NCBI RefSeq assembly: GCF_030348765.1
Contig: NZ_JAUCEU010000007.1
Span: 5,491,501-5,555,500, forward strand
DNA length: 64,000 nt
Reading direction: 5' to 3'
Source: Neobacillus sp. CF12
GTDB lineage: Bacteria > Bacillota > Bacilli > Bacillales > Cytobacillaceae
The stretch's first letter is position 1. The number at the start of each line of letters is the position of its first letter. Shown here piece by piece: positions 17,471 through 25,658 of this stretch. A program made the position numbers and the translations under genes. The notes below the pieces were generated by a model. The model was not told where the DNA came from, did not search any database, and worked only from the letters and a program-made list of their open reading frames with translations.

Positions 17471-17761
17471 GTTTTGATCTTGCTATGGATAAATTAACAA
17501 AACGTTCATTTTCGAGTCAACTAGGAAAATAGTTTAGGGTTTATAGTACTAGTTGGGATAGTGAAAAACAGGGGGCTATTTATGGTAGATATGTAAATGT
17601 GAACATTTTGTGGTTATTCTTTGACGAAAACGTAACGTTTATAATGCTTTTACAAAATGTTCATAAGTGAATCAACTATACATAGATGAATAATATTATA
17701 TTTATTTCAAAGAGGGCTATAGTGAAAAATAGCTTTTTATAGGAGCTCAAGGAGGATTAAC
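17471..17761. other. Upstream region of the ccm cluster with three AAAAYGTTCAY motifs
   Basis: No gene is seen. An 11-base motif AAAAYGTTCAY occurs at 17499-17509 (+), 17599-17609 (-) and 17654-17664 (+), which could be operator sites. A TTGACG (17621) and TATAAT (17640) pair is present, but only 13 bases apart. The end holds the ribosome site AAGGAGG for the next gene. Confidence 0.35.
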
Positions 17762-18826
17762 ATGCTTAAAAAGAAGTTATTCGCTTTATTTGTCATTACG
17801 TCGTTTTTCTCAAGTTTTATCATTCCAAACGTATATGCGGAAGACACCTTTCAGCCAGAGAAGTTTCCTTATACTGAAATGCAAATTCAAGTAATGCCTG
17901 AGTTTGATTATCCTGAAAACTGGCCAAAAGACACACCTTCATTACTGGTTGGACAATATGGAACTTTTACAAACAAAACTGGGCAGGATTTTGAAGGGAA
18001 AATTGAAATTGCAGTCCCTGCATATGAAAAGGGATTCCAAGCTTACTTAGTTGCAGAATTTCCTGAAGATAATAAGCCTGAAGTGAAACGTCCATTCGAT
18101 GTAGATAAGGACAAGGGAGTAATTTCCTGGACGCCGTCAAAAGCAATTAAGAATAATGAATCCTATCGATTCGTGGTTGAGTACTACACCAGTTCGGTAG
18201 AAGTAAAGGATAATAGAAGCTTTACCTTTGAATATAGTAACCCAACTGAGATTGGAACGTTGGATGTAATCTTCTATGCTCCAATGGATGCAAAAGAAAT
18301 ATCACTCGAGCCGAAGGCACCAAACAATACCAAAAGTGAATATGGTGAAGAGTTGTTCTACTATCAGTACAAAGATGTGAAAGTAGGAGAAAACTATAAA
18401 TATTCTTTCACCTACCAAAAAGATGGTTTTAAATCTACTCTAGACGCTATTAATGAAAAACAACCGCCAAATGATGAAAACCATACAGGTGTTAATGGCA
18501 CCGCAACAGATCAAATCTCTGGTGGATCAGATGGAACAAGTGGATCAGGCGGAGATCGCCCATTGATTGGAATTGGCGGAGCAGTCGTTATTGGAATTGC
18601 TATCGTCTTAGCTGGTGTGTTTGTTTACTTAGGGTTAAAAGGTAAATCACAATCGGCACCAAAAGGAACGAGTTCTAAAGCAGCCAATAATCACCCTAAA
18701 ATGCATCTAGGTAAAAAAGATATCAAGGCAATTAGCATGGATGAAAAAAAAGAATTACGTAAAAAGCTTTTAACTGGAAAGATTGATCAAGAAACGTACG
18801 ATGAGGAAATGAAAAAATTAATTTAA
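17762..18826 (+). CDS. Uncharacterised Ccm-associated membrane protein (exported domain, one TM, SHOCT-like tail)
   Basis: This 354-residue protein has a signal peptide cut near VYA, an extracytoplasmic beta-rich domain (about 27-245) with no cysteine, a Gly/Ser linker, one membrane segment (about 276-298) and a cytoplasmic tail ending ELRKKLLTGKIDQETYDEEMKKLI-like, typical of SHOCT or CcmI-type ends. I do not recognise the exported domain. It starts the ccm cluster, 14 bases before ccmE, behind a strong AAGGAGG. A role in haem or apocytochrome handling is inferred from context only. The 331-residue protein at 22195 has the same overall plan. Confidence 0.7.
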   Translation: MLKKKLFALFVITSFFSSFIIPNVYAEDTFQPEKFPYTEMQIQVMPEFDYPENWPKDTPSLLVGQYGTFTNKTGQDFEGKIEIAVPAYEKGFQAYLVAEFPEDNKPEVKRPFDVDKDKGVISWTPSKAIKNNESYRFVVEYYTSSVEVKDNRSFTFEYSNPTEIGTLDVIFYAPMDAKEISLEPKAPNNTKSEYGEELFYYQYKDVKVGENYKYSFTYQKDGFKSTLDAINEKQPPNDENHTGVNGTATDQISGGSDGTSGSGGDRPLIGIGGAVVIGIAIVLAGVFVYLGLKGKSQSAPKGTSSKAANNHPKMHLGKKDIKAISMDEKKELRKKLLTGKIDQETYDEEMKKLI

Positions 18827-18840
18827 TGGGGTGAATAAAT

Positions 18841-19305
18841 GTGAAAAAGAATACAATTGTCATGCTTGGTGGATTTATTATTGCTGGTGCCATCGTTTTC
18901 TTACTTATGGCAGCTACACCAGGATCAAGCGGAATTGAATTAACGATGAAAGAACTATTAGCGAATCAAGAAAAACATAAAGATGATTTTGTAACGGTAG
19001 AAGGTCTATTAATCGAAGAATCTATTAAATGGAACCCGGATAAAATTGAGTTGAAATTTGATTTAAAAGATAACGATGGTAACTTGATGCATGTCATTCA
19101 TAACGGAACAAGACCGGATAACTTCTCTGAAGGTGTTATTGTTATTCTCCAAGGAGCACCTACTAAGAAAGATACATTTGTCGCTGAAACAGTTAAAACT
19201 AGATGTCCTTCTAAATATGAAGGTGAAGATGTTGAAAACTATGATCCTGAAGCACATAAAAAATTATTAGATCAGCCACCAACAGAACCAGAAACGGCAA
19301 AATAA
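18841..19305 (+). CDS. ccmE: Cytochrome c haem chaperone CcmE, CxxxY variant
   Basis: This 154-residue protein has an N-terminal membrane anchor and the OB-fold of CcmE. In most bacteria CcmE binds haem through His in an HxxxY motif. Here the site reads RCPSKY, with C122 and Y126, the CxxxY variant reported for archaea, Desulfovibrio and some others. It starts at GTG behind GGGGTG. It would hold haem outside the membrane after CcmABCD transfer and pass it to CcmF. Confidence 0.9.
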   Translation: MKKNTIVMLGGFIIAGAIVFLLMAATPGSSGIELTMKELLANQEKHKDDFVTVEGLLIEESIKWNPDKIELKFDLKDNDGNLMHVIHNGTRPDNFSEGVIVILQGAPTKKDTFVAETVKTRCPSKYEGEDVENYDPEAHKKLLDQPPTEPETAK

Positions 19306-19320
19306 TAAGAAGGTGACGAT

Positions 19321-21303
19321 ATGTACTTATTTGCTAACGCAACAATATATGTAGGTTTAGCACTAGCAATCTATTCACTCCTCAGCATTACTTTGGGGAT
19401 CAGTACAAAGAATCAAACATTAATTAACAGTGGGAAAGGCGGAATTATTGGTATCCTTGTTACAGCATCGATGGCCATGCTCTCCCTGTTCTACTTACTA
19501 GCAACATCCCAATTTCAATATGAATACGTTACTGATTATACTAGCAGTGAACTGCCAATCATTTATAAACTTACAGCTTTATGGGCTGGGAATTCAGGTT
19601 CTTTGTTATTATGGACTTTTTTCTTAGTGCTTTACACCGTTATGATTGCCTTCTCACGAAAAATGAGAGGAAATCCAATGGTCCCTTATATTTCCGCGAT
19701 TCTATTAGGGAACATCGTATTTTTCTTTTTAATCCTTGGATTTGTTGCTAAGCCGTTTGTGTTGTTGGATCAGGTACCGATTGAAGGTCATGGATTAAAT
19801 CCAATGCTGCAAAATCCTGGAATGATTATTCACCCTGTTACCCTTTACCTGGGTTATGTAGGACTCGCCATTCCATTTGCCTTCGCAATGGCAGCACTTT
19901 TATTGAAAAACGTAGATGACTTCTGGATTAAAATGACAAGACGCTGGACAATAATTGCTTGGTTGTTTTTAAGTCTAGGCAATATCTTCGGCGGTCAATG
20001 GGCATATGTAGAACTGGGCTGGGGTGGTTACTGGGCTTGGGATCCAGTTGAAAATGCTTCCATTATGCCTTGGTTAACAGCAACCGCGTTCTTGCATTCG
20101 GTCATGATCCAAGAACGAAAAAACATGTTAAAAATATGGAATATAAGCTTGATCATTACTTCTTATGCATTAACACTTTTTGGAACATTCCTTGTACGAA
20201 GTGGTGTTCTTACATCGGTTCACGCATTTGCTAATTCAAATCTAGGATTATACTTCCTGATTTTTATGGGGGTAATGGTAATTGGGGCTTTGTATGTGTT
20301 AATGAGCCGATACAATCTGCTTAAACGCAGTGCAGGTGAATTTAATTCATATATTTCAAAAGAAAGCAGCTTTTTAATTAACAACTTATTATTAGTAGGT
20401 GCTGCGTTTGGCGTATTCTGGGGAACAGTTTTTCCTCTAGTATCTGAAGCAGTAAGAGGTACGAAAGTAACAGTAGGAATGCCATTCTTTAATACCGTTC
20501 AAGCACCAATTCTATTATCTATGATGTTTGTAATGGCTGTCTGTCCATTACTAGCTTGGCAAAGGTCATCACTTAAAAATTTAAAGAAAAACTTTTTAAT
20601 ACCAGCAGCCCTTGCTGTCGCAGCAATGGCGTTAATGGTTATTCTCGGTATACAAAAAGCTTGGGCAGTAATCGGTTTTGGAGTTATTGTTCTACTATTT
20701 ATCACTCACTTCTTAGAGTTTTACCGTGGGGTAAAAGCACGTAGGAAAATGACAAATGAAAAAGTTTACCTTTCTCTATATCGCCTAATGACAAAGAACC
20801 GTCGCCGCTATGGTGGATACATCGTACATATTGGGATAGCATTTATCGCAATGGGAATTATCGGTTCACAAAACTATGATATCCAAACGATGAAAACGGT
20901 AAATTTAGGAGATTCCATTGAAGTGAAGGACTATCGTATTAACTACGAGCGTCTGGATCAAAAACGTGAGGGCATCAATGATATCGTTTATGCGGAAATG
21001 ATAGTTTTTAAGAATGGTAAACGAATTGGATCAATTCAGCCTGAAAAGGTATTCTACGGTAATTGGGATCAGCCATCATCAGAGGTTGGAATGATTTCAT
21101 CCCTAAAGGAAGATTTATATGTTGTATTAAGTGATTGGGAAGATGATGGAAAAGCAACCTTTATTGTAAAAGTAAACCCAATGATTGCATGGCTCTGGAT
21201 AGGATCATTTATGATTGTTATCGGTTCACTATTTGCAGTTTGGAATGGGAAATATCAAAATATTACTCCAAGATACACAGGAGTACGCAAAGAGGTGTCT
21301 TAA
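19321..21303 (+). CDS. ccmF: Cytochrome c haem lyase component CcmF
   Basis: This 660-residue polytopic protein (about 14 membrane segments) has the tryptophan-rich WWD haem-handling motif WGGYWAWDPVEN at 234-245 and a large C-terminal exported loop before the last segment. Size and motifs match CcmF/NrfE, which joins haem from CcmE to apocytochrome CxxCH. AAGGTGACG lies before the ATG. The next gene begins two bases after its stop. Confidence 0.95.
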   Translation: MYLFANATIYVGLALAIYSLLSITLGISTKNQTLINSGKGGIIGILVTASMAMLSLFYLLATSQFQYEYVTDYTSSELPIIYKLTALWAGNSGSLLLWTFFLVLYTVMIAFSRKMRGNPMVPYISAILLGNIVFFFLILGFVAKPFVLLDQVPIEGHGLNPMLQNPGMIIHPVTLYLGYVGLAIPFAFAMAALLLKNVDDFWIKMTRRWTIIAWLFLSLGNIFGGQWAYVELGWGGYWAWDPVENASIMPWLTATAFLHSVMIQERKNMLKIWNISLIITSYALTLFGTFLVRSGVLTSVHAFANSNLGLYFLIFMGVMVIGALYVLMSRYNLLKRSAGEFNSYISKESSFLINNLLLVGAAFGVFWGTVFPLVSEAVRGTKVTVGMPFFNTVQAPILLSMMFVMAVCPLLAWQRSSLKNLKKNFLIPAALAVAAMALMVILGIQKAWAVIGFGVIVLLFITHFLEFYRGVKARRKMTNEKVYLSLYRLMTKNRRRYGGYIVHIGIAFIAMGIIGSQNYDIQTMKTVNLGDSIEVKDYRINYERLDQKREGINDIVYAEMIVFKNGKRIGSIQPEKVFYGNWDQPSSEVGMISSLKEDLYVVLSDWEDDGKATFIVKVNPMIAWLWIGSFMIVIGSLFAVWNGKYQNITPRYTGVRKEVS

Positions 21304-21304
21304 T

Positions 21305-21808
21305 GTGAAAAGTAAAATATATATTGGACTCCTTCTAATTGCCTTTATTTTTCAGGTATCAAACTTCCAAGTACAAGCAAAAGAGTTCGACTATAAATCT
21401 AAGGAATTTGAGGCAGCTGCTTCACAGTTCATGTGTACATGCGGATGTGGCCAGGATCATTTTGAATGCGACCCTAAAACATGTAATCTTACCATTGGCT
21501 TTAAGGAAGACATTGTTGAAATGATGAACAAGGGCTGGGATAAAGACAAGATTCGTGAATACTACATCAATATTTACGGTGAAGAAATTTTAACAGCCCC
21601 TGAAAAAAGCGGGTTCAGTTTAGTTGCTTGGGTACTGCCATTTGCAGTGTTAGTAATTGCAGGTGTAGCGATATTCTTCATCATTCGTAAATGGGTGAAG
21701 AAAAAGGGAAGTAACGAACTAACCCAAGACAACGAAAAGATTAAAGATGAAGTGGAAGAGGAAATCCTCTCATCTATGATTGAAGAAGAACGCAAAAAGT
21801 ACCTTTAG
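21305..21808 (+). CDS. ccmH: CcmH-family protein with a CxCGC motif
   Basis: This 167-residue protein has a signal peptide (to about QVQA), an exported domain with FMCTCGCG (C44, C46, C48) plus C55 and C60, then one membrane segment (about 100-122) and a charged cytoplasmic tail. CcmH proteins normally carry LRCxxC. This cysteine-rich version looks instead like the PCYCGC lipoprotein encoded upstream. Start GTG 21305, with AGAGGTG 8 bases before it, is preferred over longer frames inside ccmF. It probably keeps apocytochrome cysteines reduced. Confidence 0.82.
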   Translation: MKSKIYIGLLLIAFIFQVSNFQVQAKEFDYKSKEFEAAASQFMCTCGCGQDHFECDPKTCNLTIGFKEDIVEMMNKGWDKDKIREYYINIYGEEILTAPEKSGFSLVAWVLPFAVLVIAGVAIFFIIRKWVKKKGSNELTQDNEKIKDEVEEEILSSMIEEERKKYL

Positions 21809-21820
21809 GATGTGAACATA

Positions 21821-22198
21821 ATGCAAGAAATCTCGATCATTTCAATGATATTTACTGCAGCTCTCGTGCTCATTAGTTTATTTCTTGTTCTAGCACCCTT
21901 CTTTTCTTGGAATTCCTATTTAGTTTTCGCAAATAAGGATCAAGGTTCAGCATCGAATAAAGAAGTGCTTTTATCCACGCTTAACGAATTAGAGTTCGAA
22001 TACAAGATGGATAAAATCTCACACGCTGATTACAAAAATCTAAAAAAGCAATATGAATCTCAAGTGTTCAGCATTATGAAGGATGAAGAAGAGCAGATGT
22101 CTACTCAATCAGTTGATAAGGACTTAATGGCTGAAATAGAGAAAGAAATTGAAACTACGATGAAGAGTTATAAAAACAAAAAGGGGGAAGGAAAGTGA
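21821..22198 (+). CDS. CcmI-like small membrane protein
   Basis: This protein of about 125 residues has one N-terminal membrane segment and a cytoplasmic stretch LLSTLNELEFEYKMDKISHADY, the pattern seen in CcmI N-terminal regions (a helix with ELE, then G/K-I-S-x-x-D-Y). ATG 21821 fits the AGGATG ribosome site better than the GTG at 21812. CcmI helps deliver apocytochrome to CcmF/H. Its stop overlaps the next start by four bases (GTGA). Confidence 0.65.
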   Translation: MQEISIISMIFTAALVLISLFLVLAPFFSWNSYLVFANKDQGSASNKEVLLSTLNELEFEYKMDKISHADYKNLKKQYESQVFSIMKDEEEQMSTQSVDKDLMAEIEKEIETTMKSYKNKKGEGK

Positions 22199-23190
22199 TC
22201 AAGAAAATCACCGTTTTCCTCGTCGGACTGCTGCTGCTTATTCCATTAAATGGGATGGCAGCTGCGGAATCAGCGATCTCAGTTGATATGCATTACCTAG
22301 TCGTTAGCCCTGCAGAAGATGGTTCAACCAATATGATGAACATGGTGAACTACACTAATACCACAGCAGAAGAATTTAAAGGTGACGGCACGGGTGAAGC
22401 AGTTTTGAATGTCACTATTCCGACAGGAGCAATAGGATTTACCTTTTTGGATAACAAAATTGCTCAAAAACAGGTTGAAACTGGATTTATTACCACAGAC
22501 CCAATTCCTGCAAATCAAACGGTTGTTTTGCCATATAGCTACAGAATGGCAAAGGGAGAAGAAATCACCTTAAGCTTTGATTATCCTGTCCAGATGATGC
22601 AAATTCTTGTGCCTGAAGGAATGGGCAGCATTGAATTTAATAACGTTACAGCAACCAATCAAGGTCTATTTAAGATGGACGACCAAAATTATCAGGGATA
22701 CAGTGTTGAAGGCATTCAAGCAAAACAAGCCTTTACGCTGGTTTATGACAAAGACAAACAACCCTCACAAAGTGAATCTCAAGGTGCTACAGAACAAGGC
22801 GCTAGTGAAACCAGTGGAAGTGTAACGAAAACTGCACCTGCGTTTCATAATCCTGGTCATCTTCGGATGTGGTCACAATCACCGCTGCGCAGTTGGGATC
22901 CACATGTTTTCTTAATCGTAATGGCTGCCATTATTATTGCTGCACTATCCTACTTCGCCTATTTTAGAATGAAGGCTATAGCGGAAGAAAAAAGACTAGG
23001 TAAAGATAAGGAAGAAAGTGCATTTAAAAATCTAATGGCAAAGCAAAAAGCAATTATGGATAAAATCCTCGAATTGGAAGAGAACTTCGGTGATGGAAAT
23101 ATGTCAGAAGAGGATTATCAAGCCAAATTGGCTGCTTATAAGCAGCATTTAGTTCAGGTGAAAATGAATTTGCGCCAATTTGTAGAGTAA
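22195..23190 (+). CDS. Uncharacterised Ccm-associated membrane protein with CcmI-like tail
   Basis: This 331-residue protein has a signal peptide (to about MAAAES), an exported beta-rich domain (about 27-185) without cysteines, a Ser/Gln/Thr-rich linker, one membrane segment (about 240-260) and a cytoplasmic coiled tail KILELEENFGDGNMSEEDYQAK that resembles the ELE...DY element of the CcmI-like protein before it. Translation is coupled to that gene by overlap. I do not recognise the exported domain. Same topology as the 354-residue protein at 17762. Confidence 0.7.
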   Translation: MIKKITVFLVGLLLLIPLNGMAAAESAISVDMHYLVVSPAEDGSTNMMNMVNYTNTTAEEFKGDGTGEAVLNVTIPTGAIGFTFLDNKIAQKQVETGFITTDPIPANQTVVLPYSYRMAKGEEITLSFDYPVQMMQILVPEGMGSIEFNNVTATNQGLFKMDDQNYQGYSVEGIQAKQAFTLVYDKDKQPSQSESQGATEQGASETSGSVTKTAPAFHNPGHLRMWSQSPLRSWDPHVFLIVMAAIIIAALSYFAYFRMKAIAEEKRLGKDKEESAFKNLMAKQKAIMDKILELEENFGDGNMSEEDYQAKLAAYKQHLVQVKMNLRQFVE

Positions 23191-23216
23191 CAGTCGGAAA
23201 ATGCGAGGGATACCAG

Positions 23217-23921
23217 ATGATAGAAATAAAGAAGCTTACAAAGCAAGCCGACAATAAGTTAATCCTACGTGGTGTTGACCTATCAATTAGTAAGGGTGAA
23301 ACTGTTGCAATACTTGGCCCAAATGGTGCGGGAAAAAGTACACTACTAAAAGTGCTTGCAACATTAATAAAGCCTACATCAGGTCTTGTAAAGATTAACG
23401 GATTGGATCTAAAAATGGATCATATAAAAGTAAAAAAACTGTTTGGATACTTACCGCATTCTAGCTTGCTTTACGATCATTACACACCATTAGAAAATTT
23501 ACTATTCTTTGGTGAGTTGTATGGTGTCAAGGACGTTGAAAATCGAGCTAGACAATTGGTTAATGAGGTTGGGTTGTCATTCTTTATTAATGAACCAGTA
23601 AAGAACTTCTCTCGTGGGATGATACAGAGAATTGCAATTGCAAGGGCCATTATCCATGAACCTAAAATCATGCTGCTAGACGAACCACATACAGGATTGG
23701 ACCAAGGTGCCATTACGATTCTTAATAATGTTGTTCTTTCCATGAAAGAAAAGGGATGTACGACATTAATAGTAACACACGATTTCAAACAAGCTGCTGA
23801 AATCTGTGATCGAATAATAATCGTGAAGAACGGCAAAATCGCAGATGATTTTAGAATCAATAATAAATCCTTAAGTTTAGTTTCTGAAAAATACCAACTG
23901 CTGGTGGAGGGAGTATCTTGA
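23217..23921 (+). CDS. ccmA: Haem exporter ATP-binding protein CcmA
   Basis: This 234-residue ABC ATPase has Walker A GPNGAGKST (about 36-44), signature FSRGMIQR and Walker B MLLDEPHTGLD. With CcmB and CcmC it forms the complex that releases holo-CcmE from CcmC. The family call rests on its place directly before ccmB and ccmC, since the ATPase domain itself is generic. Its TGA overlaps the ccmB ATG. Confidence 0.9.
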   Translation: MIEIKKLTKQADNKLILRGVDLSISKGETVAILGPNGAGKSTLLKVLATLIKPTSGLVKINGLDLKMDHIKVKKLFGYLPHSSLLYDHYTPLENLLFFGELYGVKDVENRARQLVNEVGLSFFINEPVKNFSRGMIQRIAIARAIIHEPKIMLLDEPHTGLDQGAITILNNVVLSMKEKGCTTLIVTHDFKQAAEICDRIIIVKNGKIADDFRINNKSLSLVSEKYQLLVEGVS

Positions 23922-24595
23922 TGTTTAGAGCAGCCCTCACAATTGCAAAAAAGGATATATATTCCGAACTTAGAACAAAACAAGTTTTGGGTACCATGAT
24001 TATATTTGCTGGCCTAGTCATCTTAGTCCTAAGTTTTGCTTTTGATCCAGCAAACAATACGACAAAAGCAGTGATTCCAGGTGCTGTCTGGATTATCATT
24101 GTATTTTCGGGAATCTTGGGCCTTAATCGATCATTAGTATCTGAGCAGCGAAATGATACCATGCATGGTTTATTGGTTGCACCAATGGAAGCGTCTAGCA
24201 TTTATTTAGGCAAATTCATGGCAAACTTCTCAATGATATTAATTGTAGAAATCGTATCGATTCCGTTTCTATTTTTATTATTTGATTTTAAAGTAAATGG
24301 CAGTATTTTATATTTTATCTTAGTGCTATTTGTTGGGAGTTTCGGCTTTATTGCAATTGGAACTTTCTTGGCAGCATTAGCTTCCAATTCCAAGAGCAGT
24401 GAAATGTTATTACCGCTTTTGCTTTTCCCAATGACTAGCCCGGTTTTAATTGGTGTAACCCAAGCAACAAAAATTATTCTTACGAATATGGAGAAATTAC
24501 CTAGTGCTCTTGCTTGGCTGCAATTGGTCGCTGCCTATGATGTAATTTTCTTTGTACTATGCTTTTTACTAATTGAGTACGTTCTGGAGGTTTAA
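23921..24595 (+). CDS. ccmB: Haem exporter membrane subunit CcmB
   Basis: This 224-residue protein with six membrane segments matches CcmB in size and position. ATG 23921 shares its A with the ccmA stop (TGATG), giving coupled translation. A TTG three bases earlier is also in frame. It is the permease part of the CcmABCD complex. Confidence 0.9.
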   Translation: MFRAALTIAKKDIYSELRTKQVLGTMIIFAGLVILVLSFAFDPANNTTKAVIPGAVWIIIVFSGILGLNRSLVSEQRNDTMHGLLVAPMEASSIYLGKFMANFSMILIVEIVSIPFLFLLFDFKVNGSILYFILVLFVGSFGFIAIGTFLAALASNSKSSEMLLPLLLFPMTSPVLIGVTQATKIILTNMEKLPSALAWLQLVAAYDVIFFVLCFLLIEYVLEV

Positions 24596-24598
24596 AAG

Positions 24599-25360
24599 AT
24601 GAGTATGAGTCTTGAAAGAGAAAAGCTGCCCCTAGAGGTAACTGATTTGGCACCAGTAAAAAGTTCGCTGTTTACCAAAGTTTTATATGGTGGTATGGTC
24701 GTAACCATGTTAGCGGCATTTTACTTTATTTTCTTATATGCAGAAATTGAAAAAACAATGGGGGCTGTTCAAAAGATATTTTATATGCATGTTCCATCAG
24801 CCTGGGTGGCATTTTTAGCATTCTTTGTAACATTTGTATTTAGTATCATGTTTTTGGTTAAACGCAAAAGAATTTATGACACATATGCGTATGTTTCTGC
24901 TGAAATCGGTGTTGTATTTACTCTGATTGTATTAACAACTGGACCAATTTGGGCGAAGTCTTCATGGAATACATGGTGGGCTTGGGAACCACGCCTAACC
25001 ACAACACTAATCCTTTTCTTCCTTTTTGTCGCATACTTGATGGTTCGACAAATGGATGGGGTTTGGGATAAAAAGGCTAGACTAGCTGCAGTATTTGGAA
25101 TTATCGGCTTTGCAGACGTTCCAATTGTATTCTTTGCCATTCGTTGGTGGCAATCTAAATTCCATCCAATCGTATTCGGAGATGGACCGTCACAACAAGG
25201 TGGAGGAATAGCACCTAGTATGCTTGTTGCCTTATTGGTTACGATTGCTGCTTTTACTTTCCTTTATGCATACATCCTTCATAAGGGTGTATCCTTTGAA
25301 AATATGAAAATTAAAGTTAGTCATTACAAAGAAAAACTACGTGAAAGACTAGAAAACTAG
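24599..25360 (+). CDS. ccmC: Haem-handling protein CcmC
   Basis: This 253-residue protein with six membrane segments has the WWD motif SSWNTWWAWEPRLT (W123 to E130 and on). Proteobacterial CcmC usually reads WDARLT, so D to E-P is a small variant. It loads haem onto CcmE outside the membrane. CTGGAGG lies 8 bases before the ATG, and it follows ccmB by three bases. Confidence 0.93.
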   Translation: MSMSLEREKLPLEVTDLAPVKSSLFTKVLYGGMVVTMLAAFYFIFLYAEIEKTMGAVQKIFYMHVPSAWVAFLAFFVTFVFSIMFLVKRKRIYDTYAYVSAEIGVVFTLIVLTTGPIWAKSSWNTWWAWEPRLTTTLILFFLFVAYLMVRQMDGVWDKKARLAAVFGIIGFADVPIVFFAIRWWQSKFHPIVFGDGPSQQGGGIAPSMLVALLVTIAAFTFLYAYILHKGVSFENMKIKVSHYKEKLRERLEN

Positions 25361-25372
25361 GAGGAATTAATT

Positions 25373-25498
25373 ATGGAATTCATGTATGCTGCATATTCAG
25401 TCGTTTGGGTAATTATTTTTGGTTATATGCTTGTAATTGGAAAACGTCACAGCAGCCTAAAAAAAGATATTGAGTTTTTAAAACAACTGGATAAATAG
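25373..25498 (+). CDS. ccmD: Haem exporter small subunit CcmD
   Basis: This is a 41-residue protein starting MEFMYAAYSVVWVIIFGYML, with one membrane segment followed by a basic, helical tail ending FLKQLDK. AGGAGG precedes the ATG by 8 bases. Size, topology and place after ccmC match CcmD, which helps release holo-CcmE from the ABC complex. Confidence 0.85.
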   Translation: MEFMYAAYSVVWVIIFGYMLVIGKRHSSLKKDIEFLKQLDK

Positions 25499-25618
25499 AA
25501 AAGCGGAAGCGCCTTGCTCAGGGGCGACAGGCATAAGACGAGCCGGCGAGAAGGTTTCTTTTTAACCTTCTTGACGGATTGGCTTATGACCCCGAGCCCC
25601 TAGGCGCTGAAGCTAGCC
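25499..25618. repeat. Long hairpin repeat, family 1, copy 1
   Basis: This element of about 120 bases between ccmD and ccmG folds on itself through nested arms: AGCGCC (25508) with GGCGCT (25603), GGGGC with GCCCC, CATAAG with CTTATG, and AGAAGGTT with AACCTTCT. Copy 2 is at 56882-57002, and a 34-base block is identical (25558-25591 and 56943-56976). Outer arms differ between copies but stay paired. Confidence 0.9.
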
Positions 25619-25658
25619 ATTTCTATAGTCTACCAATTTTTTGTCAGGAGGAAGTGGG

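Noticed and set aside
17621..17645. TTGACG and TATAAT as a promoter for the ccm cluster
   Set aside because: The two hexamers are only 13 bases apart, too close for sigma-A.
23480..23983. Minus-strand open frame of 167 codons
   Set aside because: Antisense to ccmA and ccmB, with no recognisable domain.
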